Source: Janthinobacterium rivuli (GTDB taxonomy: Bacteria; Pseudomonadota; Gammaproteobacteria; Burkholderiales; Burkholderiaceae_D). From it: a DNA stretch of 64,000 bases. Made by a program: the position numbers and the translations under genes. The stretch's first letter is position 1, and every line of letters starts with the position of its first letter. The stretch is taken from positions 5,332,001 to 5,396,000 of the forward strand of contig NZ_CP121464.1 in assembly GCF_029690045.1 (NCBI RefSeq). Direction: 5' to 3'. Below the pieces are notes generated by a model, which did no database searches, had not been told where the DNA came from, and saw only the letters and a program-made list of their open reading frames with translations. Shown piece after piece: positions 36,041-45,376 of the stretch.

Positions 36041-36958
36041 CTACTTCTTGACGACAAATACCACACCGACCACGGCCACCAGCATGCCGGCGATGCCCAG
36101 CATATTGAAGGCTTCGCCAAACATCAGCCAGGCCATCACGGCCGTCGTGGGCGGTGTCAGGTACAGCAAGCCCGTCACTTTCGTCGCGTCGCTGCGGCGT
36201 ATCAGGGCGAACAGCAGGAAGATGGCGCCGATGGACAGCACGAGTACCGACCACAGCAAGGCGCCGATGAAATTCGCCGTCCATTGCACGTTGCTGAAAT
36301 GCAGATCCAGCCCTTCGTAATACAGGGCGAAGGGCAAGACCACGACGATGGAGGCGGCAAACTGCACCACCGTACCGGTGCGCAAGTCGAATTGCGGGCA
36401 GTGGCGTTTTTGGTACATGGTGCCGGCTGTCATCGACAGCAGCGCGAACACGCACAGCAGCACGCTTTCCACCGTGAGGCCCACGAGGTTGATCTTCGCA
36501 TACACGACGAGGGCCACGCCCAGCAAGCCGAAGAACAGGCCCAGCCACTGGCGCGGACGCACGGATTCGCCGATCAGGGGCGCGGCGCAGGCCGTCAGCA
36601 CGGGTTGCATGCCGACGATCAGCGCAGACAGGCCGGCCGGCATGCCCAGCTTGATGGCGCACCAGACGCCGGCCAGATAGCCGGCCTGCATCAAAATGCC
36701 GGCCACGGCGATCTGGCGGAACTGGCCCACGGGCCACGGCGCGCGCAACAGCAGCACCAGCGGCAGCAGGATCACCAGCACGCCCAGGAAGCGCAGCAGC
36801 AAAAAGGTCAGCGGCGGCGCATACGGCAAGCCGAACTTGGCGACGATAAAACCTGTGCTCCATAACAACACGAAGAAGCCAGGCAAGGCCATCGGCGTCA
36901 GAGTGGTCAGAAGAGAGGCTTTGCCGCTGGCACCAGCCGCGGCGGGAAGATTGGACAT
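36041..36958 (-). CDS. EamA-type DMT-family transporter
   Basis: The 305-residue inner-membrane protein has ten hydrophobic segments in two EamA repeats (about 20-145 and 160-300), as in the drug/metabolite transporters. Typical segments are FFVLLWSTGFIVAKFGLPYA and YLTPPTTAVMAWLMFGE. I chose the ATG at 36958 because the longer frame begins at TTG with a non-hydrophobic extension. The substrate is unknown. The following gene is a nitroreductase. Confidence 0.9.
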   Translation of the reverse strand: MSNLPAAAGASGKASLLTTLTPMALPGFFVLLWSTGFIVAKFGLPYAPPLTFLLLRFLGVLVILLPLVLLLRAPWPVGQFRQIAVAGILMQAGYLAGVWCAIKLGMPAGLSALIVGMQPVLTACAAPLIGESVRPRQWLGLFFGLLGVALVVYAKINLVGLTVESVLLCVFALLSMTAGTMYQKRHCPQFDLRTGTVVQFAASIVVVLPFALYYEGLDLHFSNVQWTANFIGALLWSVLVLSIGAIFLLFALIRRSDATKVTGLLYLTPPTTAVMAWLMFGEAFNMLGIAGMLVAVVGVVFVVKK

Positions 36959-37142
36959 GGTATCAACTCGGGAAACAGGATCGGCACCGGGGCGCTGCGC
37001 CAGTGCGGGAGGCAAAGTCTAGCATGCTGCGCCGCACCCGTCCTGAAAGGCGGGGAAATAACAGTTTAGGGTTAAACCATTAACACCAAGAAATCAAATA
37101 TTTCTCTTTAGAAACAATGACTTTTGATGCAAATCTATTCAA

Positions 37143-37158
37143 TTGTTGCATCGCACAA
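37143..37158. promoter_or_regulatory. Candidate PhaR-type site 1 (TTGTTGCATCGCACAA)
   Basis: This 16-bp imperfect palindrome ends eight bases before the phasin -35 box. It is repeated with two substitutions at 37199-37214. TGC-rich sites are bound by PhaR, the phasin repressor that also binds PHB, so control by PhaR is an inference. Confidence 0.6.
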
Positions 37159-37165
37159 GAAACGC

Positions 37166-37193
37166 TTGACTTCGTTTTTTTTCACCGTAGAAT
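37166..37193 (+). promoter_or_regulatory. Phasin gene promoter
   Basis: TTGACT (37166-37171) and TAGAAT (37188-37193) are 16 bases apart, a good sigma-70 match. It is about 115 bases ahead of the phasin start codon and bracketed by the two 16-bp repeats. Confidence 0.8.
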
Positions 37194-37198
37194 AGGGT

Positions 37199-37214
37199 TT
37201 GTTGCGTTGCACAA
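37199..37214. promoter_or_regulatory. Candidate PhaR-type site 2 (TTGTTGCGTTGCACAA)
   Basis: The second copy of the 16-bp repeat begins six bases after the -10 box and would cover the start of transcription. A protein bound here and at site 1 would close off the promoter. Confidence 0.6.
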
Positions 37215-37308
37215 TTCTTGTTCAGCTTGAAAAATTTAGATTCACCTGCTTTCCCAAACGGTACACGCAGCATCAAATTAACCAGATTTCGATTTTTTGG
37301 AGATTTAT

Positions 37309-37875
37309 ATGTTTTCAATTCCTGAGCAATTCTCGTCCGCTACCAAAGCCAACCTGGAAGCCCAATTCGCCCTGTTCTCGTCGTTGACGGGCAAAGCTTT
37401 CGAAGGCATCGAAAAGATCGTCGAACTGAACCTGACCGCTGCCAAGGCAACGCTGGAAGAATCGACCGCCGCCGCCAAGCAATTGCTGTCGGCAAAAGAT
37501 CCACAAGAATTCTTCTCGCTGAGCGCTGCTCAAGCCCAGCCTGGCGCCGAAAAAGCCATCGCTTACGGCCGTCACCTGGCTGCCATCACGTCCGGCACGC
37601 AAGCCGAGTTCAGCAAAGCTGCTGAATCGCAAATCGCTGAAACCAACCGTAAAGTCCTGTCCCTGGTGGAAGAAGTCACCAAGAACGCGCCAGCCGGTTC
37701 GGAAAACGCCGTCGCCATCCTGAAAAGCGCCATCGGCAACGCCAATGCAGGCTACGAGCAATTCTCGAAAACCAGCAAGCAAGCCGTCGAAGCCATCGAA
37801 GCCAACCTGGCATCGGCCGTGAACCAGTTCACGCAAGCGGCTGAAAAAGTCGTGCCGCGCGCTGCCGCCAAGTAA
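37309..37875 (+). CDS. phaP: Phasin family protein (PHB granule-associated)
   Basis: The 188-residue protein matches Pfam phasin_2: it is nearly all helical, without signal peptide, rich in Ala/Lys/Glu, and begins [21 protein letters not shown]. Phasins coat polyhydroxybutyrate granules and set their number and size. Codon use is strongly biased, as for an abundant protein. TTGGAGA precedes the start. A strong promoter and terminator flank it, making a single-gene unit. Confidence 0.95.
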   Translation: MFSIPEQFSSATKANLEAQFALFSSLTGKAFEGIEKIVELNLTAAKATLEESTAAAKQLLSAKDPQEFFSLSAAQAQPGAEKAIAYGRHLAAITSGTQAEFSKAAESQIAETNRKVLSLVEEVTKNAPAGSENAVAILKSAIGNANAGYEQFSKTSKQAVEAIEANLASAVNQFTQAAEKVVPRAAAK

Positions 37876-37954
37876 TTATTAAGCGACCGCCAAGGCGGTC
37901 CGCTGTACCAGCTCCTCCAGGCATCCATCCCGTACTTCCCCGACGGATGCCATT

Positions 37955-37982
37955 ATGCCCCAGCCTGGCTGGGGCATTTTTT
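37955..37982 (+). terminator. Terminator of phasin gene
   Basis: ATGCCCCAGCC pairs with GGCTGGGGCAT (one base loop) and is followed by six Ts, 80 bases after the phasin stop. Confidence 0.9.
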
Positions 37983-38007
37983 ATGCCTGAACACTTCCTG
38001 AACGTGA

Positions 38008-38745
38008 TTACTCCCCCAGATACGCCGCCTTGACGCGCGGATCGTCGAGCATGGCGGCCGCGTTGCCGCCCATGGTCACCAGGCCGGAATCCATCACATA
38101 GCCGCGGTGCGCCGCCTGCAGGGCCAAACGGGCGTTCTGTTCGACCAGCAAGATCGTGATGCCCTCGGACGACACCTTGCGGATCACTTCGAAGATTTTC
38201 TCGACCATGATGGGCGACAAGCCCATCGAGGGCTCGTCGAGCAGCAGCAGCTTAGGATGGCTCATCAGGGCGCGCGCCATGGCCAGCATCTGCTGCTCGC
38301 CGCCCGACAGGGTGCCGGCCATCTGCGCCGCCCGTTCCTTGAGGCGCGGAAAGACATCGAACCAGCGGGCGATGTCATCCTCGACACCGGCCTTGTCCGT
38401 GCGCGTGTAGGCGCCCATCATGAGGTTTTCGCGGATCGACATGCGGGTAAACACCCCCCGCCCTTCCGGCACCATGGCCAGCTTTCTTTCCACCAAGTGA
38501 AATGATTTCGTGCCCTTGAGCGATTCGCCCAGGTAGCTGATCGTGCCCTCGATCTTGCATTCAGGCAAAGTCCCCGTGATGGCTTTCAAGGTCGTCGTCT
38601 TGCCGGCGCCATTCGCGCCGATCAGGGCGATCAGCTCGCCCTGGTTGACTTCCAGGTCGATGCCTTTCACGGCCTTGATGCCGCCGTAGGCCACGTGCAG
38701 GCCCGATACCTTCAATACATTCTTGTTCAAGCCATCGTTACTCAT
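38008..38745 (-). CDS. livF: Branched-chain amino acid ABC transporter ATPase LivF
   Basis: The 245-residue ATPase has Walker A GANGAGKTT, signature LSGGEQQMLAMARAL and Walker B LLLLDEPSMGLSP, all typical of LivF. It is the last gene of the livHMGF run. Its ATG overlaps the livG stop (ATGA); the longer in-frame extension lies inside livG and is dismissed. The importer supplies leucine, isoleucine, valine or related compounds. Confidence 0.94.
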   Translation of the reverse strand: MSNDGLNKNVLKVSGLHVAYGGIKAVKGIDLEVNQGELIALIGANGAGKTTTLKAITGTLPECKIEGTISYLGESLKGTKSFHLVERKLAMVPEGRGVFTRMSIRENLMMGAYTRTDKAGVEDDIARWFDVFPRLKERAAQMAGTLSGGEQQMLAMARALMSHPKLLLLDEPSMGLSPIMVEKIFEVIRKVSSEGITILLVEQNARLALQAAHRGYVMDSGLVTMGGNAAAMLDDPRVKAAYLGE

Positions 38746-39515
38746 GCGTGCGACCCTCCCAGATAAGCCTCGATGACGGCCGGGTTTTGTTGTATTTCGG
38801 CCGGCAAGCCTTCCGCGATGCGCTTGCCATACTCGAGCACCGTGATGCGGTCGCACAGTCCCATCATCAGTTTCACGTCGTGCTCGATCAACAGCACGGT
38901 CTTGCCTTCGGCCTTGATTTTTACCAGCAACTCGCGCAGGGCCAGCTTTTCCGTCGCGTTCATGCCGGCCGCCGGTTCGTCGAGGGCCAGCAGTTGCGGA
39001 TCGGTGGCCAGCGCGCGGGCGATTTCCAGGCGCCGCTGGTCGCCATACGACAAAAAGCGCGCCGTGCGGCTGGCGAACTGGGCGATGCCGACGAAATCGA
39101 GCAATTCCATGGCCCGCTGGCGGATGGACGCCTCTTCCTCGCGCGCCGCCTTGTGGCGGAAGATGGCGCCGAACACGCCCTGGTGCGAGCGCACATGGCG
39201 CCCCACCATGACGTTTTCCAGCGCCGTCATGTCGCCAAACAAACGGATGTTCTGGAAGGTGCGCGCAATGCCCGCCTTGGCCACCTTGTGTGGCGCGGAC
39301 GGCGAATACGGCTTGCCGGCCAGCTCGAAGGTACCTGTATCAGGCTGGTACAGGCCGGTGATGACGTTGAAAAACGTTGTCTTGCCGGCGCCGTTCGGGC
39401 CGATCAAGCCATAGATTTGCCCTTGCCGGATGGTGATGCCCACGTCGGTCAGCGCCTGCAAGCCGCCAAAACGTTTATTCACGCCGGCAATATTGAGAAT
39501 GATCTGTTCGCTCAT
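38742..39515 (-). CDS. livG: Branched-chain amino acid ABC transporter ATPase LivG
   Basis: The 257-residue partner ATPase has Walker A GPNGAGKTT, the LivG-type segment AGIARTFQNIRLFGDMTALENVMVG and Walker B LLALDEPAAGMNATE. It ends with a LivG-like tail (GLPAEIQQNPAVIEAYLGG). It lies 12 bases after livM and overlaps livF. Confidence 0.95.
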   Translation of the reverse strand: MSEQIILNIAGVNKRFGGLQALTDVGITIRQGQIYGLIGPNGAGKTTFFNVITGLYQPDTGTFELAGKPYSPSAPHKVAKAGIARTFQNIRLFGDMTALENVMVGRHVRSHQGVFGAIFRHKAAREEEASIRQRAMELLDFVGIAQFASRTARFLSYGDQRRLEIARALATDPQLLALDEPAAGMNATEKLALRELLVKIKAEGKTVLLIEHDVKLMMGLCDRITVLEYGKRIAEGLPAEIQQNPAVIEAYLGGSHA

Positions 39516-39527
39516 GCTATCCCTCCC

Positions 39528-40745
39528 TTAAGCGGACACGACGCCGGTGGATTTGTTCGGCTGGTCGACGTCGTGGTCGGGCCGGTCTTCATGCTTCGGC
39601 GATGGCCACAGGCCGGCAGGACGGTTGAGCATGATCAAGACCATGGCCAGGCCGTACAGCAACTGGCGCAGCACTTCCGCCTCGATCACCACGTGGCCGA
39701 ACAGCGCCTGCTGGGCCGGCTCCACCACGTGGCGCAGCACTTCCGGGATCGAAGCGAGGATCACGCCGCCGAGGATCACGCCGGGGATGTGGCCGATGCC
39801 GCCCAGCACCACCATGGCCAGCACGGCGATCGATTCCGTCAAGGAAAACGATTCCGGCGAAACAAAGCCCTGGAACGACGCAAACATGGCGCCGGCCACG
39901 CCGCCGAACGAGGCGCCCATGGAAAAGGCCAGCAATTTGACGTTGCGCGTGTTGATGCCCATGGCTTTGGCGGCGATCTCGTCTTCGCGGATGGCCACCC
40001 AGGCGCGGCCCAGGCGCGAATGCTGAAGCCGCTTGGTTACGAACACGACAGCGATGCACAGGAAGAGGAACAAAAAGTAATAGGCGTTCACGGACGGCAT
40101 GGAAAAACCGGCCACCGTGACGGTGCTGTTGGTGCCCGCCTCGCCCGCCAGGTTGACGCCGAAGATGCGGATCGGATCGATCAGATTGATGCCTTGCGGC
40201 CCGTTCGTGAAATTGATCGGGTCATTCAGATTGTTCATGAAGATGCGGATGATCTCGCCAAAGCCCAGGGTCACGATGGCCAGATAGTCGCCGCGCAGCT
40301 TCAAGGTGGGCGCGCCCAGCAAGGCGCCAAACAGGCCCGCCACGGCAGCGGCCAGCGGCACGATGATCCAGATCGACAAATGGATGCCATTCTCCCGGAT
40401 TTCCGGCCCCATCAGCTGCACCAGGGTTTCTCCCAGTACCGGATACTGATTCACCACCGATTCGAGCAGGATGGCGAACTGGGGCGACGCCAGCAAGGCC
40501 GTCAGGTAGGCGCCCACGGCGTAGAAGGCGATGTAGCCGAGGTCGAGCAGGCCGGCGAAGCCGACGACGATGTTCAAGCCCAGGGCCAGCATGATGTACA
40601 GCAAGGCCATGTCGATGATGCGCACCCACGAGTTGCCGAACTGGGCGGCAAAAAACGGGAACACCATCAGCAGCGCGGCCAAGCCCAGCATGCCGGCATA
40701 GGCTTTGGTCGGATTTTTCTTAGCGTCAAAATCGAGTAGTGCCAT
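39528..40745 (-). CDS. livM: Branched-chain amino acid ABC transporter permease LivM
   Basis: The 405-residue permease has about ten membrane segments and the family motifs GLDLGYIAF-like AGLLDLGYIAFYAVGAYLTA and RLGRAWVAIREDEIAAKAMGI. It forms the channel with LivH. It carries an extra periplasmic insertion (about 90-125 and 190-225) relative to short LivM proteins, as in other betaproteobacteria. Twenty-two bases separate it from livH. Confidence 0.95.
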   Translation of the reverse strand: MALLDFDAKKNPTKAYAGMLGLAALLMVFPFFAAQFGNSWVRIIDMALLYIMLALGLNIVVGFAGLLDLGYIAFYAVGAYLTALLASPQFAILLESVVNQYPVLGETLVQLMGPEIRENGIHLSIWIIVPLAAAVAGLFGALLGAPTLKLRGDYLAIVTLGFGEIIRIFMNNLNDPINFTNGPQGINLIDPIRIFGVNLAGEAGTNSTVTVAGFSMPSVNAYYFLFLFLCIAVVFVTKRLQHSRLGRAWVAIREDEIAAKAMGINTRNVKLLAFSMGASFGGVAGAMFASFQGFVSPESFSLTESIAVLAMVVLGGIGHIPGVILGGVILASIPEVLRHVVEPAQQALFGHVVIEAEVLRQLLYGLAMVLIMLNRPAGLWPSPKHEDRPDHDVDQPNKSTGVVSA

Positions 40746-40767
40746 GATTTAATCTCCCAGTTTCACA

Positions 40768-41697
40768 TCAGGCACGGTCGGCCACTCGTTCGCCCATGAT
40801 GCCGGACGGACGCAAGGTCAGCACGATGATCAGCACGACGAAGGCAAAGATATCCTGGTAGTGGCTGCCCAGGAAACCGCCCGTGATGTCGCCGATATAG
40901 CCGGCGCCCAGGCTCTCGATAATGCCCAGCAAGATACCGCCCAGCATGGCGCCATAGATATTGCCGATGCCGCCCAGCACGGCCGCGCAAAACGCTTTCA
41001 AGCCGGGGATGGCGCCCATGGAAAATTGAATGGAGGCATAGTTGGCGCCCCACATCACACCGGCCACGGCCGCCAGTGCGGCGCCGATGGCGAAGGTGGC
41101 CACGATGACCTTGTCGGAGTCAACGCCCATCAGCCCTGCCACACGGGGGTTTTCCGCCGTGGCGCGCATGGCGCGGCCCATCCGTGTTTTTTCCACCAGC
41201 AATACCAATCCGCCCATCGACAGCGCGGCCAGGGCCAGCAGCAGCACTTGCGTTTGCGAAATCACGGCGCCGCCTATGTTGATGGGGTCGGTCGACAGCA
41301 ATTGCGGGAAGGGCAAGGGATTGCGCGTCCAGATCATCATGGCGAAGGTTTGCAGCAGGATGGAGACGCCGATGGCGGTAATCAGGGGGGCGAGGCGGGG
41401 GGCGTTGCGCAGGCGGCGGTAGGCGACCCGCTCGATGATGATGTTGACCAGAATACAGATGGGAATGGCGCCGAGGATGGCGGTGGCCAGTTTCAAATAG
41501 CCGGGCCAGTCCGGCACATAAATGCCCAGCAGTTTGAGGATGGTCAGGCCCACCATGGCGCCGATCATGAGCACGTCGCCGTGGGCGAAGTTGATCAGGT
41601 TCAAAACGCCGTACACCATGGTGTAACCGAGGGCGACTAAGGCATACATGCTGCCCAACACCAAGCCGTTAATGATCTGCTGGATGAATGTATCCAT
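40768..41697 (-). CDS. livH: Branched-chain amino acid ABC transporter permease LivH
   Basis: The 309-residue permease starts MDTFIQQIINGLVLGSMYAL, the standard LivH opening; an upstream frame of 41 residues lacks similarity. AGGGCA precedes the start. Motifs include GVLNLINFAHGDVLMIGA and SVDSDKVI-like GVDSDKVIVATFAIGAALAAV. It is the first gene of the operon. No LivK/LivJ binding protein gene is in the window, so it must be encoded elsewhere. Confidence 0.95.
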   Translation of the reverse strand: MDTFIQQIINGLVLGSMYALVALGYTMVYGVLNLINFAHGDVLMIGAMVGLTILKLLGIYVPDWPGYLKLATAILGAIPICILVNIIIERVAYRRLRNAPRLAPLITAIGVSILLQTFAMMIWTRNPLPFPQLLSTDPINIGGAVISQTQVLLLALAALSMGGLVLLVEKTRMGRAMRATAENPRVAGLMGVDSDKVIVATFAIGAALAAVAGVMWGANYASIQFSMGAIPGLKAFCAAVLGGIGNIYGAMLGGILLGIIESLGAGYIGDITGGFLGSHYQDIFAFVVLIIVLTLRPSGIMGERVADRA

Positions 41698-41994
41698 GAT
41701 TGCCCTATCAAATATGCATTTTTCGGGAACAACTTCCGCCAGAACATGGGCCGCTGATACAAAAACGGCACCGGAGGAAGAATTCCTGCAGTGCCATCCC
41801 TGGACCGTTCTCACCAGCATGGTGCACGCACTGAAAACGGGCGTGACCTTGCTTAGTCATAACGACAACATATTCAAGCTTGAGGCAATCATAACGATCT
41901 TTTGCAAAAACTAAGCTTGGAATAAATCAATCATTTCCGAATTAAATTCGGTTTTGAGGTAACTATTTCACCGATACTCAATTGTCCCACCGAC
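41698..41994. other. Intergenic region between livH and ispH
   Basis: This 297-base gap holds the presumed liv promoter and the end of the ispH unit. A short palindrome CCGAATT-A-AATTCGG (41937-41951) lies near the ispH end and may mark termination. I see no gene here. Confidence 0.45.
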
Positions 41995-42942
41995 TCAGGC
42001 GACGTCGCGCTTGATGCCGTCGAGGCCTTTCGGCATCGGGAACGTGACGGCTTCCTGCACGCCGTCAAGCGGGCGCACGCTCTTCACGCCGCACTCTTTC
42101 AAACGGTCGATGACGGCTTGCACCAGCACCTCGGGCGCCGAGGCGCCAGCCGTCACACCCACGCGCAGCTTGCCTTCCAGCCAGGCAGGGTCGATTTGCG
42201 AGGCATTGTCGACCATGTAGGCAGGCGTGCCCATCTTCTCGGCCACTTCGCGCAAGCGGTTCGAATTCGAGCTGTTCGGGCTGCCGACGACGATCACCAC
42301 TTCCACTTGCGGGGCCATGAATTTCACGGCTTCCTGGCGGTTCGTGGTGGCGTAGCAAATGTCGCCTTTTTTCGGCTCGGCGATATTCGGATATTTCGCT
42401 TTCAAGGCCGCAATAATGTCGCTAGTGTCGTCAACTGACAACGTTGTTTGCGAAACATAGGCCAGGCTTTCCGGATTGGCAACCTGCAATGCCGCCACAT
42501 CGTCGAGCGTTTCCACCAGATGCATGCCCATATCGGCCTGGCCCATCGTGCCTTCCACCTCGGGATGGCCATCGTGGCCGATCATGATGATCTCGCGGCC
42601 TTCGCGGCGCATCTTGCCCACTTCCATGTGCACCTTGGTGACCAGCGGGCAAGTCGCATCAAAAATGCTCAGGCCGCGCGACTCCGCCTCGGCGCGCACG
42701 GCTTTCGACACGCCATGCGCGGAAAACACGAGCGTATTGCCAGCAGGCACGTCATCGAGGTCGTCGATGAAGATGGCGCCCTTGTTGCGCAAGTCGGCCA
42801 CCACATAGGCGTTGTGGACGATTTCATGGCGCACATAGATCGGTGCGCCAAATTGCTGCAAGGCACGCTCGACGATTTCAATCGCCCGGTCGACGCCAGC
42901 GCAGAAACCGCGGGGCTGGGCCAGTAACAGTTCTTTATCCAT
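41995..42942 (-). CDS. ispH: 4-hydroxy-3-methylbut-2-enyl diphosphate reductase
   Basis: The 315-residue [4Fe-4S] enzyme makes IPP and DMAPP in the last step of the MEP isoprenoid pathway. Conserved cysteines are at [11 protein letters not shown] (C14), [10 protein letters not shown] and [25 protein letters not shown] supplies substrate contacts. Length matches E. coli IspH (316 aa). It follows fkpB by nine bases, the conserved proteobacterial pair. Confidence 0.97.
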   Translation of the reverse strand: MDKELLLAQPRGFCAGVDRAIEIVERALQQFGAPIYVRHEIVHNAYVVADLRNKGAIFIDDLDDVPAGNTLVFSAHGVSKAVRAEAESRGLSIFDATCPLVTKVHMEVGKMRREGREIIMIGHDGHPEVEGTMGQADMGMHLVETLDDVAALQVANPESLAYVSQTTLSVDDTSDIIAALKAKYPNIAEPKKGDICYATTNRQEAVKFMAPQVEVVIVVGSPNSSNSNRLREVAEKMGTPAYMVDNASQIDPAWLEGKLRVGVTAGASAPEVLVQAVIDRLKECGVKSVRPLDGVQEAVTFPMPKGLDGIKRDVA

Positions 42943-42951
42943 CGCTACTCC

Positions 42952-43407
42952 TTACAGGACCGAAATGAGCTTGACTTCAAAACGCAGCGGCTGGCCAGCC
43001 AGCGGATGGTTGAAGTCGAACAGGGCCGAATCGTCGCGCATTTCGCGCAGCACGCCGGCAAAGCGGCCGCCGCCCGGCGCGGCGAAGTCGACCAGGTCGC
43101 CGATCTTGTAGTCGGCACCGGGCACCGAGTTTTCGTCCAAGGTTGCGCGCGAAACAGACTGCACCAGCTCGGGATTGCGCTCGCCAAAGCCTTCGCCGGC
43201 GGCCAGTTCGAACGTCTGGTGCGTGCCTTCAGGCAAGCCCAGCAGACGCTGCTCAAGGAATGGCGCCAGCTGGCCCTGTCCCAGCATCAAGGTCGCGGGA
43301 TTGCCGCTGAAGGTCGTGACAATGTCAGTACCGTCAACAGTGGCAAGACGATAATGCAGGGTGAGGTAAGCCGCTTCGGTGACGACTGCTGGTTGCTCGT
43401 TGGACAT
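42952..43407 (-). CDS. fkpB: FKBP-type peptidyl-prolyl isomerase SlpA/FkpB
   Basis: The 151-residue protein matches the SlpA subfamily: an FKBP domain interrupted by an IF (insert-in-flap) chaperone domain (about 70-125). LTLHYRLATVDGTDIVTTF, LPEGTHQTFELAAGEGFGERN and FDFNHPLAGQPLRFEV are characteristic. It acts in the cytoplasm. I chose the ATG at 43407, as the upstream extension lacks similarity. It is in an operon with ispH. Confidence 0.93.
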   Translation of the reverse strand: MSNEQPAVVTEAAYLTLHYRLATVDGTDIVTTFSGNPATLMLGQGQLAPFLEQRLLGLPEGTHQTFELAAGEGFGERNPELVQSVSRATLDENSVPGADYKIGDLVDFAAPGGGRFAGVLREMRDDSALFDFNHPLAGQPLRFEVKLISVL

Positions 43408-43479
43408 AGTAGTTTTCAAGTAACTGGTGCAAAACGATATTGTAAGCCACCCTGAGCCAGCGCGCGCCATGCCATCTCG

Positions 43480-43515
43480 GCGCGGCCGTGCTTTTGTCAA
43501 AAAACATGGCCGCGC
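43480..43515 (-). terminator. Hairpin after the LamG fusion gene
   Basis: GCGCGGCCATG and CACGGCCGCGC, seen on the minus strand directly after the stop, form an 11-bp stem with one mismatch and a T-rich loop. No T-tract follows it, so terminator function is uncertain. Confidence 0.4.
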
Positions 43516-43525
43516 GCCCTGTCAC

Positions 43526-45376
43526 TTATCCGACGTTGACGTACGTCAACCCGCCAGGCGTGCTGGCGTGATTGCCGAAGCCCGAGCTGTCCTCCAGATC
43601 GCCATCGAGCTTCCAGCGCCCCACGGGCCGGTGCACGATGCCATACTGGCCATAGTCATACACTTCCTTGGGCGTCAGCACGCGGTCGTACAGGATGACG
43701 TCCGACAACTGCCAGGCGGGTGCGCCCTGCTCCAGCGCATCCACGGTGCGGCCGATCACCAGGGGCGCGCCGATGGCCTGCACGAACGGCGTCACCATCT
43801 TGCTGCCCTGCGACATCAGGAAATCGTCGACGTACAGGCTGATGGAACCATCATGCTTGACGGTGTAGGTGCAGCGAAACCAGCGGTTGGCGCTATCCAC
43901 GTTCACGCCGTGACCATTGTTATTGAAGCCCGCACCAGCACTGTTGAGCAGGAACAGGAACGTCTGGATATCCTGCGTCAGCAGCGTCCATCCTTTCAGG
44001 TTCGCCTGACGCGCGACAAAAGCCCCACCCCGGCCCACCATCGTGGAAAATGCCTGCTGCCGGATACAATACGACAGCGAGAAATCGGCGCTCTCATAGC
44101 GCACGGACGACGGCACGGTGAGCATCAGGCCCGGCTGGAATTGCAAGGTTTTCTTTACGCCGAAGCAAGGCGTGGGCGGCGCCGGACGCATGGCATCTTC
44201 GCCGCGCAAGGCATCCCAGACAGCTTTGCGTCCGTTGCTGTAGGCCGGCGTCTCCACCAGGTTCAGACCGTCGACCTCCATGGGCTTCCCCCCATTCCAG
44301 TCCCAATAGCACGCCAGTTGCACGCCCGTACGGCGTATGGCGCTCAGCAAGGCATGCAAGTTGTCTTGCCTTTCCGTATCTTGCAACGCCAGCTCCTGCT
44401 TTTGCGACAGGCAAAAGCTGCCAAGGTAATACGGCTTGCCCAAGGCATGTGCGACACGCTGCATCACTTGCAGGTAAGCGAGCGAAGACGAGACGAAGTC
44501 GGCCGGCAAATCCGCGCTGCTGCCCAGGGCGCTGCTCACATATTCATTACCCGGGAACAGGTTTTCACAAAGACAGTCGACCGGATCCGGATTTACGAAT
44601 GGCAAGGTTTCCGTGACGTATTGCTGCAAGGATCCTTGACGGGGCGAAGTATGAGCGATGCCGGCATTACCGGAAGAAATCATGCGCGCCAGACCATCGT
44701 TGTCACGCAGCAATTGCGCCGTCTCCTGGATGATTTCCCGGGTAGCGGTCAAGCTGATCCCGGTCACGCCCATCAGTTCCTGCGCAGCCATCCAGGCGGC
44801 GATGCCCGCGTGGTTGCTGTAGTGCTGCGCAAAAGCCTGCGCAAAGGCACGCATATAGCGGCGTGTTTTCGACTGTGGATTGACCAGTGCGACCCGCGCA
44901 ACTGCGGCCTGCTCGTCTTTTGTAGCGCCCGCAGGGCCCGCCTCGCCCACCAATTGCGGCACGGCGTAGGGATTCCAGAATGGGCAGGCGATGATGCCGA
45001 TGCCATTGGCCAGCGCGCAATCGAGCAGCGCCTGGATCGCGGCCCAGTATGCGGGCTTGATATTGAGCGCGGTCAGCGTGTTGTCGGTTGCGAAATCGGG
45101 CTTGCCAACGACTTCGCCCCAGTTCCAATAGCCATCCTTGCCCTTGAAAGGCGCCAGCATCACCTGGAGGTACTTGAAGCCGTTGGCGGCAAGATACGGC
45201 AAATCGGTGCTGTAATCGGGAGTCTTCGGGTCCGGAGCGAGCGGTGCGTTAACGCTCCATTGACGGTGTTCCAGATATGCATGCGCATTGAGGCCGATGC
45301 CGCTGACCTTGCCCGTGTTGACGCCGGCGGCGTTGAACTCTTGCATGACTCCATTGATAACTTTGATGTACGGCAT
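43526..45376 (-). CDS. Glycosidase-like TIM barrel fused to LamG/jelly-roll domain
   Basis: The 616-residue product has no signal peptide. Residues about 20-395 look like a glycoside-hydrolase TIM barrel: YLAANGFKYLQVMLAPF, IACPFWNPYAV, GIAAWMAAQELMG (acid-like E200) and GVQLACYWDWNGG. The strand that normally carries the nucleophile reads KPYYLGSFC, with Ser320 where glutamate is usual. Residues about 405-616 resemble a concanavalin/LamG-type domain (SISLYVDDFLMSQ, RPVGRWKLDGDLEDSSGFGN). AGGAGT precedes the start. It stands alone between fkpB and divergent radC and appears inserted. Function unknown; glycan binding is the best inference. Confidence 0.65.
   Translation of the reverse strand: MPYIKVINGVMQEFNAAGVNTGKVSGIGLNAHAYLEHRQWSVNAPLAPDPKTPDYSTDLPYLAANGFKYLQVMLAPFKGKDGYWNWGEVVGKPDFATDNTLTALNIKPAYWAAIQALLDCALANGIGIIACPFWNPYAVPQLVGEAGPAGATKDEQAAVARVALVNPQSKTRRYMRAFAQAFAQHYSNHAGIAAWMAAQELMGVTGISLTATREIIQETAQLLRDNDGLARMISSGNAGIAHTSPRQGSLQQYVTETLPFVNPDPVDCLCENLFPGNEYVSSALGSSADLPADFVSSSLAYLQVMQRVAHALGKPYYLGSFCLSQKQELALQDTERQDNLHALLSAIRRTGVQLACYWDWNGGKPMEVDGLNLVETPAYSNGRKAVWDALRGEDAMRPAPPTPCFGVKKTLQFQPGLMLTVPSSVRYESADFSLSYCIRQQAFSTMVGRGGAFVARQANLKGWTLLTQDIQTFLFLLNSAGAGFNNNGHGVNVDSANRWFRCTYTVKHDGSISLYVDDFLMSQGSKMVTPFVQAIGAPLVIGRTVDALEQGAPAWQLSDVILYDRVLTPKEVYDYGQYGIVHRPVGRWKLDGDLEDSSGFGNHASTPGGLTYVNVG

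Larger units (their letters stand above)
36959..37308. other. Regulatory region between EamA and phasin genes
   Basis: This 350-base AT-rich stretch holds the phasin promoter and its two flanking 16-bp repeats. Between 37040 and 37140 there is further AT-rich sequence with no feature I can name. No small gene is supported. Confidence 0.6.

Noticed and set aside
41648..41914. 88-codon frame opposite the start of livH
   Set aside because: It overlaps the livH start antisense and lacks features of a protein.
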